DNA of 12,945 bases from Ochromonadaceae sp. CCMP2298 (taxonomy: Eukaryota > Sar > Synurophyceae > Ochromonadales > Ochromonadaceae): the NCBI GenBank assembly GCA_026770595.1, contig MU634361.1:1-12945 (forward strand), in the 5' to 3' direction. Shown here piece by piece: positions 1-9,304 of the stretch. The notes under the pieces were generated by a model. The model ran no database searches, was not told the DNA's origin, and saw nothing but the letters and a program-made list of their open reading frames with translations. Made by a program: the position numbers and the translations under genes. The first letter of the stretch is position 1. Each line of letters opens with the position of its first letter.

Positions 1-413
1 TCACCCAGTCGGTGTCGCGCGCGCCGTCGTAGTCCAGCTCGTCCGCCAGCCCGGTCTCGCCGTCGGTGCGCAGCAGCTGGCTCAGGTCTGCCAGTACTGC
101 CTCGGCGAGCTGGATCGCTACCGGCGAGGAAGGACGCGACGCGGGAGTGGGGTCGTCCTGAAAAAGGGGGTGAGAAGCGTTAGTGAGGGAGGATATGAGA
201 GAGGATGTGCAGGCTTACAAAGGTGAGGTCCTGCGCGTATGCTGCGGGGTTGGCGGCGATCGCCGACGACAGGCGAGGGTCCCGCGCGAGGGCAGCCTCG
301 AGCTCTATCCCGTACTGGTTGGTGCGCTGGCGCCGGCGCGGCACAGCAGCAGGAGCAGCAGCAGGAGCAGCAGCAGCTTCTCCTCTTCTTGTCGATCGAT
401 GTCTAGTCTGCAT
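1..413 (-). CDS. Hypothetical protein, 5' part (two exons, cut by window edge)
   Basis: I do not recognise this protein. The model starts at the ATG at 413, codes through 219 (65 codons), skips a 61-nt intron (158-218) and resumes in the same phase at 157, running off the left edge after about 52 more codons. The first exon begins MQTRHRSTRRGE, then has an Ala/Pro tract (about residues 12-24) encoded by a GCT/CCT triplet repeat, a basic patch (PRRRQR) and a helical segment with EAALARDP and AIAANPAAYAQDL. The second exon is acidic (ADELDYDGARDTDW). The in-frame TAA about 33 nt upstream of the ATG supports this start unless an upstream exon splices in. The last bases (TGG then GTGA on the minus strand) could be another donor. 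The gene is head-to-head with the giant gene at 1128. Codon use is GC-rich like its neighbours, so it is probably real, with function unknown. Confidence 0.6.
158..218 (-). other. Spliceosomal intron (61 nt) in the left-edge gene
   Basis: On the minus strand the donor reads ACCTTT|GTAAGC and the acceptor CCCCCTTTTTCAG|GACGAC. Both are good consensus sites. The join is phase 0 and keeps an open frame from TTF to DDPTPAS. Without splicing the frame hits a stop soon after the donor. Confidence 0.7.
346..379. repeat. CAG/GCT-type imperfect triplet repeat (coding)
   Basis: The plus strand reads agcagcagg-agcagcagcagg-agcagcagcag. It is translated on the minus strand as an Ala/Pro tract in exon 1 of the left-edge gene. 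It may vary in length between strains. Confidence 0.7.
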
Positions 414-443
414 GGTGGATTGGGGTGGATTGGGGTGGATTGG
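414..443. repeat. 10-bp tandem triplicate directly upstream of the start codon
   Basis: The unit gtggattggg recurs with a period of exactly 10 bp (steps at 411-420, 421-430 and 431-440), ending at the ATG of the left-edge gene. On the minus strand it is a C-rich stretch (CCAATCCACC repeated). It could be 5' UTR. If an upstream exon exists, it would instead serve as the pyrimidine-rich tract of an acceptor near 403-413. Confidence 0.75.
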
Positions 444-603
444 TTAAATTGTGAGCTCGTGTTGCAGTACATGCGCGAGATTCACCTGCAAGTCGCGCGA
501 ACTGCAACACGTGTTGAAGTTCAGCCATCCAGGTCATTGAAGCAGCCAACATACTGCCAACATCCTCGAACTTGAGTGTGACTTGAGTGTCGAACTTCGT
601 TCT

Positions 604-836
604 GGCAGAGAAACGGTCTGAAAGGAGTCCCGAAATTGGATTTTGGCAGCAAAACGGTCGGAAAAGAAGTCCCGAATTTGGCGTTTTGCGGCAAAAAGGT
701 ACGAAAAAAAGTCCCGAAATTGGCGTTTTGCAGCAAAAGGTCGGAAAAGAAGTCCCGAATTTGGCGTTTGGCAGCAAAACGGTCGGAAAAAAAGTCCCGA
801 ATTTGGCGTTTGGCAGTAAAACGGTCGGAAAAGAAA
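604..836. repeat. Minisatellite, about five 42-bp units
   Basis: The anchor gtcccgaa occurs at 627, 669, 711, 752 and 794, giving spacings of 42, 42, 41 and 42 bp. The unit runs gtcccgaatttggcg, then tttggcagcaaaac, then ggtcggaaaagaa. A partial unit precedes the first anchor (from about 604), and decayed similarity continues past 836. Because the unit is 42 bp and lacks stops in several frames, it produces long spurious ORFs on both strands. I read it as a non-coding tandem repeat. Confidence 0.85.
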
Positions 837-922
837 GACGTTTCGTCCTCAAAAACGGTCCAAACCGAGGTCAAAAAGCCGCCGAAAAAGCCCAAATTCA
901 TCCCAGAAATGCGAAAATACTG

Positions 923-1120
923 TTACCGGTATATGTCCAGGAAGTGGTTGTCCAGGTTGTGTGCAGTCAAGTAAAAACCAAGCGCGCTGGCCTCCACAGA
1001 GGACCACGAGGCGATCCTGTCAGAGCATTGGCAGAGGTGACCTGGGATGCCGGCGAACAGCACCCGCGCGCGACTCCGCGAGGATGAGAGACTCTTGAAG
1101 CTCCGGCCGTAATCCCCCGC
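923..1120 (-). other. Coding-like minus-strand stretch: possible exon or gene relic
   Basis: One minus-strand frame here has natural amino-acid composition and GC-ending codons (for example RVLFAGIPGHLCQCSDRIA and, later, LTAHNLDNHFLDIYR), unlike the repeat next to it. It ends either at the in-frame TAA at 923 or at a donor ACCG|GTAACAG (intron from 926). The donor could join in phase to ACTAG|ACAT at 403/402 and enter the left-edge gene, placing the minisatellite inside an intron. No in-frame ATG lies within it, and upstream extension would run antisense to the giant gene. It may be an exon, a relic or chance. Confidence 0.3.
1047..1112 (+). promoter_or_regulatory. Upstream ORF (21 codons) ahead of the giant gene
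   Basis: An ATG at 1047 opens a short ORF (MPANSTRARL and on to LLKLRP) that stops at TAA 1110-1112, in the same frame as and 15 nt before the main ATG at 1128. A second, four-codon ORF (ATG AGA GAC TCT TGA, 1084-1098) overlaps it. Either would matter only if the transcript starts upstream of about 1047. The TAA also shows that the main protein cannot extend further 5' in this frame without splicing. Confidence 0.35.
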
Positions 1121-1127
1121 ACTGACA

Positions 1128-4100
1128 ATGGGCGACAGAACGACAATCGACTCCACCGGAGGCTTCGCGACGGCGCGTTCCTCCGTGGGCTCTGCTGGCA
1201 GTGGACGAGGAAGGGGGTCCCTTGGCTCTGGCGGCGGGGGGCAAGAAAGAGAGTCCCTTGGATCGGCCGCGGGGAATCGACCCTCCTCAGCCTCTGAAGG
1301 CGGAGCGCCGAAAAAGGTAGTGTTTGCGAACGCAGACGATTTTAGTGCCAACAACTATGAGAAGAAGCGGACGATGATTGAGCAGAATAAGGGCGGGGGT
1401 GGTCTTGCGGACATAGACGAGGCAGGCGCCCTGCTCACCAAGCTTGTCCAGAAAGACATTCCCAGGTTTGCCGTCGCGGTGGGAAAGTCTGTAAAGAAGG
1501 GGCTCACTCCTGGATTTATTAAGCGATACAGCACTAAGAAGGTGCACACCAAGGAAGTGGAGAAGACGGAGAGGTAAGACTTGTTGAAGCACGTGTGCGA
1601 GGTAGGCGAAGGCCTCGGACAGTGGTAACCCCTTCCCTCCCTCTCCCCCCTTCCCTTCCTCCTCATCTTTCCCCCCCCTCCCTGCAGCAAACTGGACCGC
1701 CTACACGCCGCTGCGAACAAAACAATCCGCGACGAGCTGGCCTTCAAGCGGGAGCGCCAACGGCACAACCGTCTGACCAAGGAGGCGATGGCTGCCAAAA
1801 AGCACATCCGAGAAGAGGTACACGAGAAGCTGGAAGACGCGCACAAGATCACCGTGGAGGAGGAGTTCCAGGCGTTCCACAAGCGCCGAGACGAGCAGCT
1901 GGCGGAGTACCAGACAGCCGTGGATCTGGCAGTGAGGCAGCAGCTGGAGAGAGACGAGGAGGAGGAGGTGAAGCACCGCCGCTGGCGCATCCAGTTCTAC
2001 GGTCAGCAGGCGCAGGAGCAGCGCATGCTGCTGGAGAAGACCAATGAGAAAGCTGTGCGCGACCAGAGGAACCAGGCGAAGCTGGACCGCACCTTTGATG
2101 AGTACGAGGGACGCGAGGACGCGCGCACGCACCTGCAGGTAGAGGTGCCCCCAGCAGACCGCAGTATTGGTCTGCCAGGCGTAGAGCTGGGCATCTTCCG
2201 CGTGAAGAAGGCGGAGGTAGATCGCAGACAGCTGATGCAGGACGGGGGACGGGTGGAGGCAAAGGAGGAGCTATCAGACGACGAGCTTGCGGCATTCCCA
2301 GACACACGGGGCGGGCGCTTGCCTAGAGAGGAGTGGTTCCTAGAGGACGTGGACCAGATGGAGGTGCATCCGCTGGACACCGGCCCCTACCCTGAGTACG
2401 AGAACGCGCAGATGGATGCGGCGGATCTGCAAAGCGACTTGATACGGGCACAGCAGCTGTACGACGCGGTGCAGTACGAGGCCTCCAACCTCATTCAGGC
2501 TGTAGATAAGATGCACGACATGCGGGAAAAGCTCGAGCGCGACCAGCGACAGGTCAACGAGGAGGTGCTGGTCATACAGAAGGAGCAGCTGGGTCCCCCT
2601 AGGAGGCTAGCTATGGCTCACGAGATACCCGCTATCGACTCGTGGAAAAGCCAGAACGCCCGCATCACCAAGAGGCTGTTGGAATTGCAGCACGCGGAGG
2701 AGGTGACATTGGCGCGCAAGCAGGCCGCAGACGCGCAGCTGGTCCCTCTAGCGAGGCATGTCGCAGTGCTGCAGCAGCGCGTGGCAGAGTCGGGCGAGCA
2801 GTTGCGGGAGATCAACGGGGAGCACGGACTGCTGCCTATGATTATCGGCCGCAGCCTCACGCAGGTGCCCGGTATGGACCGAACAGCCAAGCCCTTAGAG
2901 GCGTTCAACGCCATCACGCACAAGGCAAGACTAGTCAAGATGCGGGACGACTCTGAGAAGGCCAACGACCTGCACAAGGAGGTCAACGTGCTCAACCAGC
3001 AGATGTGGCTTACGCGTATAGGGGAGTCATCCAAGCGTATTGATCTCGAGCGAATGATCTCCCGCATCGCTGACATATCATCACGACTCAAGACATCTTC
3101 CACCGCCGCCCTGCGCGCAAATATTATAGACTCGCTGAACGCCTTCACCACGGGGCCTATGCAATTGCGCACCGTGTACCAGAAGATGGTCGGCGTGCTG
3201 CCCTGGTACAACTTCCACGTGCCCGAGCTGTCCCAGAACTGTGCTCGCTATGTGGCCAAGACAGCAATGGGCGGCATATCCTTCGAGCTCACCGAGGACG
3301 CCAACTCAGAGGCGCTCTCAGCCGGCGTGACTATGGGCAGGGGCAAACTGGGCTTCTGCACGGGGGTGATACAGCTGCCCAAGGAGGGGCTGTGGAACCT
3401 CATAGTGACGGTATCGAGACGGGGCGATGGGGAGCAGTTCGACTCGCAGAACCCCTCAGACTTCTGTGCTGTGCAGGTGGGCCCCACTGTGGCCTCCATG
3501 TCCCCCGTGGGTACCTACTATAACGAGGTCAACCCCGCCACAGGTACCGTTCTGTACGACGTGAAGCACCTCTTCCACGGGCGCACTTTCGCCTTCCGCT
3601 TCGACTTCTCTTCCTCCTCCGAGGACCCCCTCAAGCACCTCGCTGTGAGCACAGGCCTATACGAGCAGTACGAGCTAGCCGATCTCGAGGAGGTTTCGGA
3701 CCCAAAGCTGGTAGGTCGCAAGCGCGTGCTGTCCAGTCTGGTGAAGATGATCAAAATCGAGTCGAAGACGGGCAAGGGTAGGGAGACGAGGCTGCTGGAG
3801 GAGCTCGTGATTTGCGAGGAAAGCACGGCTGTGTGGTGGGACAGCGAGATCGTATCGCAGACCATGCAGCGCTACGCCAGAGAGTTCTTTCTGCGCCTGC
3901 TGCGGGCCGAGATACTGCTGCAGCAGGAGGTATCTAAGGCGCGGGCGATTAGGGCCGCAGAGGAAGCGTCCATCATGCGTGCCGCTATGAACGACGCGGA
4001 CGTCCTGAGAGACGCGAAATTGGAGCAGTCGGAGAAGAAGTACCTGCAGAAGAAGCGCGCTGTGCAGAGGAACAAGCTGGACGCCGGCCGAGACCTGGTG

Positions 4101-7100
4101 GGCAAGCGCATAATCCTGTGGGACGACGGGGGCGCGCTCTGGCGCAATCTCACTATACTTGAGGTGCTGGTGGCATGGGTGGAGAATGGGCTGGTGGCGA
4201 GGGTGACTCATCTGGCACAGGAGTACACAGACACGCACGAGAAGATCGCAGCCCCTAAGGAGATCAACCTATCCAATTTCAAGTACTTCGAGTCGCCTGT
4301 GCAGGTGCTGGACCCCGAGGTCATCGCAAGGGCCAAGGAGAGGAAGATGTGGGACGAGGCGATAGTGGAGATTGAAGTGCTGGCTAGGGAGGAGATTGAC
4401 GAGATGAGACAGAGGTACAGGGAGTTCAGGCTGAGGCAGGAGAAGCTCATGCGCAAGACGCGGAGGAAGGTCTTTGAGGCTTTCGAGGCGACCATACAGG
4501 GCAGAGCGGAAGAGGCCGGCGCGGCGTCTGTGGCGACCAGGGCGCTGCGCGTGCTGCTGAGCGCCGTGATGCTGGATATTAAGAAGGGCATCGTACCCGT
4601 GGAGGATGATGAGAAGCCCAAGGACGTGGGGCGCGCGGTGGCGTTGGTGAGGTTCAAGGAGACCTTCGTAACGAACAGGCGCGAGGAATTGTCTGATCAG
4701 TTCGACAAGAGGGAGGTGGAGCTGGGCGAGATGCTGCAGTTGAAGTTCGAGGAGTACGATGCGCAGAGGCACGCGGTGCTTAAGACAGCCAAGAAGGACC
4801 GAGAAGAGCTGCAGGAGCTAATTCGGCAGCAGCTGCAGGCGCGAAGGGCGATTTTGCTGAAGAGGGTCAAGTTCCCTAGGGGCGTGTTCGACAAGGCTGT
4901 GCCGAGGGCGTTCAACTGCGAGCACCTACGCACCAAAGCCTGGGGCGATAAATACGGCATGGGGGTGAGGTGTCTCGAGTGTGGCAGCGAGCTGAACGAC
5001 CTACATAAGGAGGAGAGCCAGATGCTGGGGTACGGCTCGGGCGCGGATGTGAAGCTGTGGGAGGCTGTGACCCGACACAGGGTTAACGAGTGCACCTTTC
5101 GGTTCGAGAGCTCTGAGCAGCTGGCGGCAGTGGAGGAGGAGCGTATCAGGCTGGAGAAGGAGAAGCGCATGCTGTTCCTAGACGAGGCCTACTTCTACGA
5201 CTTCCAGGATCTGCCTGTCATCTACCAGTTCGACCGCCGCCACGCGATGCACATCAAGAAGGCGGGGATATTCAGGCAGGGGCTGCAGTGGCGCGAGGAC
5301 GAGTTGGAGTTCTTTGAGTTCTCGAAGATCACAAGGGAGAGGGAGCGGCTGGAGGCAGCTGGCCTGCCTGTGGCTCTGATGGACAGCTTCGATCCCCTCA
5401 ATGAGATAGAAGAGCCCCCCCCCACATTCCGCGCTATCGAGGAGAAGCACCGCGCGCAGTACAGCCAGCTGGTATACTCAGTAGGAAGGCTGCACAACTT
5501 TAACCGCCGCATCCACGTGTTCAAGATGGAGAGATTCGAGTACCTAGCAGAGCTTGACGTATTCGCCCAGGTGCTGGACAGCCTGCACAAGGACTCATAT
5601 CTATTCGAGACCACTCTGTCTGACCTGGAGAAGGACCTGGACCGCACCTCTAAGCTGCTTGGTACGTACAATCGCATGCAGGCGTTGTGGTCCCAGGCCT
5701 CACTGATTCTCTCCCAGGCGAAAAGGGAGAAGGCCAAGGCCGACATGAATAGAGTGGGACTGTGGGCTGACGTGAAGGAGTGCCAAGACCGCACCACCGT
5801 GCTGCACGATGAGACCCGCACCCTGCTGCGGTTCAAGCTCACCACGGACTCCAAATTGGACTACCAGTCTAGGAGCGTCGACACCCGCACGGTCAATGTG
5901 GCCGACTGCCACCGCAAGCGCGTGGAGGCGCAGTACAAGGCAGAGAGCCTGCACTACTGCATGCCCGGCAACCTCGTCTACGTGCCCATGTTTGGCCAGT
6001 GCTTCATCACAGCCTTCAGGCAGAAAGATGACATGCTGATGATCTTGCTGCCCTTCGGACACCCACCCGCCAAGGCCTTCGTGCACTACAAACAGGTGAT
6101 TTAAACCCCTGCCAATATGTATTTAACCCCCTCACTCTACTACAATATGCATTTAATCCCCTCACTCTACATAAATATTTATTTAACCCAGGTTATCGAA
6201 CTTGAGCGCTCCAAGCAGCAGGGCGAGCGATTGCTGATGGGCATCGAGGACCAGCAGATGGGTACCTTCATGCGGGCTGAGAGGATAACCGTCAAAAAAG
6301 AATTGTACGCGATGCGTAGAGAGGAGGAGGGGCTGAGGCAGTACTACAACTTCATCGACCTGGGCAAGAACGAAGAAGTCGCACTGAGAGAGGCCATCAC
6401 CCAGTCCGTGGATGTGCACTTCGTCATCACCGAGTCGAGGAAGTACCGACAGGCACAAGCGCCTAATGTGAAGAAGCAGCTACAGGCTGTGCAGGTGGAC
6501 AACGAGGAAAGACGCAAGGAGTACATAGGCCCGCCCTCTGGCAAGCCCCAAAAATTGGGCGCCTGGGCCAGATACCAGCAGCGCAAGTTGATCGAGGTGG
6601 AATTGAAGGAAAAGTTCATCGCAGCTGCTGCGAACCGTGCAGATGAGGCCACCCGCACCGCCCTGCACCACACGCGCTCCAACTTCCTGCAGACGAACTC
6701 TTTCCAAGCGCTGATCGACGGCGTGATAAAGGAGATGATATTGGAGGTGGCGGCGGACAGCCACACAGAGGGGCGGGTGGCCAAGGGCTTCGCTGAGAAG
6801 AAGTCAGGAATAATATTCCCAGACCCCACCTGGATGCAGTTCGGCACCTACGCGTCGCTCTCCTCTATCTGGCGTGGCCGCAAGGACGAATTGCAGAGAA
6901 CGATCGAGCTGAACAAGGCCGAGGTGCTCCTAACCATGGCCCTAAACCCCAGCCTACGGCCGAAAGAAAAGCTCTCCATGGATCCGGCAGAGGTGAAGAA
7001 GAGGCGTGTGGTGAGGCTGGCCAGGCTGGCGGAGGATGCGAGGCAGCTGCAGTTGTGCGAGGAGATGGCAGCAGAGGAGGTGAGCACTAGGCTGTTCTAT

Positions 7101-9119
7101 CGCTGGGAGCTAAAGGAGAATCTGCGGGAGAGGCGGCTTATGAAGGAGGAGGACAATGGGGCGAGGAAGCTCAGGGCGGCGGAGTGGAAGGCGCTCAAGG
7201 ATGCGAGGGACGCCTACGCGCTGCTGCACACAGGCGTGAAGGATCACTCTGAGGTTGGGGGTGGTGAGGGGACTTCGGAGCCAGGACCGGGCAAGGCGGC
7301 ACCCAGGGCGGGCGGAGGTCCGCGCCTGACCACCTCTCAGGCTGCGGAATTGAAGGCCAAGAGCTCCTTCACCTACGAGCAGAGGCGGCAAGACCTTAAG
7401 GACCTTACGGTGGAGCGGCGCAGGGTGAGGGAAGACCAGGCGCAGATGATCCTGGAGGACGAGGCGGGCAAGGTGTTGAGACAGACAGACCTTGCGGACA
7501 GAGCGCGCAAAGCGTACATCGCGGAGTTCGGGGAGGAGGAGAGCACCGGCGAGGGCGAGGGCGAGGGCGGGTTGGGGGGCGGTTCTACCAACATAGAAAT
7601 GAAGCAGCTGGAGAACCTTGACTACTTGGAGCAGATGGTGGTGATGAAGAAGCCCCTGCCTGTGCCCGAATACATCAAACCACCTAAGGGGTTTGACGAC
7701 TGGGACGTGCGTAGGCGAAACGAGTATTTGAAGATTCAGATACAGGTGACGGCTAAGCGCAACGCTATCGAGCGCAGTGCGGCGAAGGAGATGATGCGCA
7801 TGGTGCGGCTGGAGAACACAAGCTACGACGAGTGGCAGGGGAAGTTCCGCATTTACGAGCTGCAGGAGGCGGAGGCAGAGCTGGCCGCGATGGAGGCAGA
7901 AGAGGAGCTGAAGGAGTACGAGTCCAAGCTCAGAGACATCCGAGATAACATTCTCAGAGTGACCACCTTCTGCAGAGACAAGGGGGAGGAGGAGCTGCGT
8001 AGCCGCATGGAGCTCAAGCGCCGCGAGCAGCTGGCCCGGCAGCGTGACCTAGAGGTGGAGGAGGCGGAGGGCTGGCTGGCCGTCTGCATGCGCCGCGCAC
8101 GCACGCGGGACAAGCTCAAAAGACGCGTTCGCGAGAACTGCATGTGGGTGGACACAGATTCCATCAACGGCTTCCACCAGCGCTTCGCCACGCAGCTGCT
8201 GCGTGAGCGCCTGTACATGACCTACTTCAGACAGATAGTGGCCTCGATCGTCAACAGATCCGAGATCATCGCCACGGAGCGCAAATTGCTGATGCTGCAG
8301 GAGTCTCTGTCCATCAACAAGGCTCACCTGCAGAACAAGAAGAACGCCATGACGGGCCTGCTGGGGGACATCCGCAGGGACGACTTCATGCGAATGCGCC
8401 GCTCCATGCTGAACGAGAAAATGTTCGGCCCTAGCCGTAAGCAGACGTTGTCGCAGCGGTTCGGGGGCTGGCTGAGGTACTTCTGGTGGCGCCGTGGCAA
8501 CACGGAGGCCTTCACTATGAAGTTCGAGATCATCAAGAGGCAATTGGACATCGACAGGCAGTTCAAGGAGCAGTTGAGGACACAAGCGGATGCGGACAGA
8601 CAGATAGCGCTGGAGCTGGCCACCGGCAAGCCCTCAAAGCCCCTGCCCATCCGCACGCTCATGCAGAAGCACCGCGAGCGCACCGTGCAGTGCCGCAAGT
8701 GCCTGAAGCTGTACCTGGACTCGCAGAACATCTCCATGGCCTGCCAGTACCACCCCAAGCAGTTCGTAATGCACTGTCCTGCCTCCTGCCCCAACCCAGG
8801 CCTCACCGTGCTGTGCGCCGCGCACCGCAAGCGCCGCTGGACCTGCTGCGATGCCACCAAGAACGACGCTGCCGGTTGCTCGCGCCGCTACCACTGCCCC
8901 CCCGCGTCTGACCTGGTGTACGACAAGATCATGGGCAAGATCAACGAGCGCGACCAGGACATGCTCAGGGACCTGGACGGACAATTGATCGAGGCGCGCA
9001 AGCAAGACTGGCCTGCGAAGAAGAACCACGTGAAGCGAGAGAGAGTCTTCCAGATCGAGGACCTGATTGAGAAAGACAGAAAGACTGCCAAGCGCATCGA
9101 CGACCTAAAGTTCGTGTAG
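1128..9119 (+). CDS. Giant multi-module coiled-coil protein with CHORD-like C-terminal zinc cluster (about 2593 aa, three exons)
   Basis: Exons 1128-1573, 1688-6095 and 6192-9119 join in phase at consensus GT-AG sites. I do not recognise a named family for the whole protein. Residues 1-60 are Gly/Ser-rich. Long Glu/Arg/Lys-rich coiled-coil segments start near 150 and recur throughout. Residues about 677-797 are a non-coiled, beta-rich insert. Residues about 953-1018 (VGKRIILWDDGG to NLSNFKYFE) look Tudor/SH3-like. C1226, H1228, C1244 and C1247 form a short zinc motif around WGDKYG. Residues about 1576-1623 (GNLVYVPMFGQ to LPFGHPPAKAF) resemble a KOW/SH3 barrel. Residues 2452-2520 carry CRKC, CQYHP, W2501, C2503/C2504, GC2514 and H2519, a CHORD-like spacing. 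Low-complexity linkers lie near 7252-7320 and 7549-7590 (GEGEGEGG). There is no signal peptide or membrane span. The start has an in-frame stop 15 nt upstream. A cytoskeletal or flagellar scaffold role is only a guess. Confidence 0.85.
1574..1687 (+). other. Intron 1 of the giant gene (114 nt)
   Basis: The donor is GGAGAG|GTAAGAC and the acceptor CCTCCCTGCAG|CAAACTG. A long C/T tract fills 1629-1685. The join is phase 2 (AG + C, Ser149) and gives ERSKLDRLHAAANK. Without splicing the frame stops at TAA 1575-1577. Confidence 0.85.
6096..6191 (+). other. Intron 2 of the giant gene (96 nt, AT-rich, repeat-built)
   Basis: The donor is AAACAG|GTGATT and the acceptor TTTAACCCAG|GTTATC. The join is phase 0, giving VHYKQVIELERSKQQ across the end of the SH3-like segment. 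An in-frame TAA (6102-6104) shows it must be removed. Unlike the other introns it is AT-rich and has no long pyrimidine tract. Confidence 0.85.
6099..6191. repeat. 30-bp tandem units filling intron 2
   Basis: Units starting ATTTAA begin at 6099, 6121, 6151 and 6181. The 6121 and 6151 copies match at 19 of their first 20 bases (ATTTAAYCCCCTCACTCTAC). The first copy is shortened to 22 bp but keeps ATTTAA, CCCCT and CAATATG. The last copy is cut to ATTTAACCCAG and supplies the 3' splice site. Confidence 0.85.
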
Positions 9120-9304
9120 GGCGGAGGGGCTGCTGATGGACGGAGAATATAATTTATTGTAAATGTGTTTCAAAAGGACTTAACAAAATCGAGTCTTTTA
9201 TTTTTTCGAAAGCGAATATACAAGCTTGTACAGAATGGAAATCAGGATGGAACAGTCAAAGGTTGAAACATACGGACTATGCGGATTATCGGGTGGATTA
9301 GGTA
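9120..9304. terminator. Convergent 3' spacer with putative poly(A) signals for both genes
   Basis: The giant gene ends at 9119 (plus) and the glycosyltransferase gene ends at 9305 (minus), so about 185 bp serves both 3' ends. Candidate signals are TGTAA in an AT-rich patch on the plus strand (9158-9162) and AATAAA on the minus strand (9197-9202, read as TTTATT on plus). No other feature is seen. Each signal is a short motif and only suggestive. Confidence 0.4.

Larger units (their letters stand above)
414..1127. other. Divergent spacer between the left-edge gene and the giant gene
   Basis: About 700 bp with no convincing complete gene. It holds the 10-bp triplicate, the 42-bp minisatellite (604-836), an AT-richer segment than the flanking exons, a coding-like minus-strand stretch (923-1120) and small upstream ORFs of the giant gene. 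Promoters for both flanking genes should lie here. I see no clear TATA box. Confidence 0.6.

Noticed and set aside
521-1087. Long ORFs on both strands through 403-1087
   Set aside because: They exist because the 42-bp repeat lacks stops in several frames. Their translations are repetitive and lack the codon bias of the real genes.
1355-5854. Long antisense ORFs (up to about 210 codons) under the giant gene
   Set aside because: They mirror the GC-rich sense codons, are Ser/Arg/Leu-rich low-complexity, and have no splice or domain support.
1788-6104. Separate genes starting at the ATGs at 1788 and 6117
   Set aside because: Both ATGs are internal to the spliced frame or intron. Consensus splice sites join the frames in phase, and the coiled coil continues upstream of 1788.
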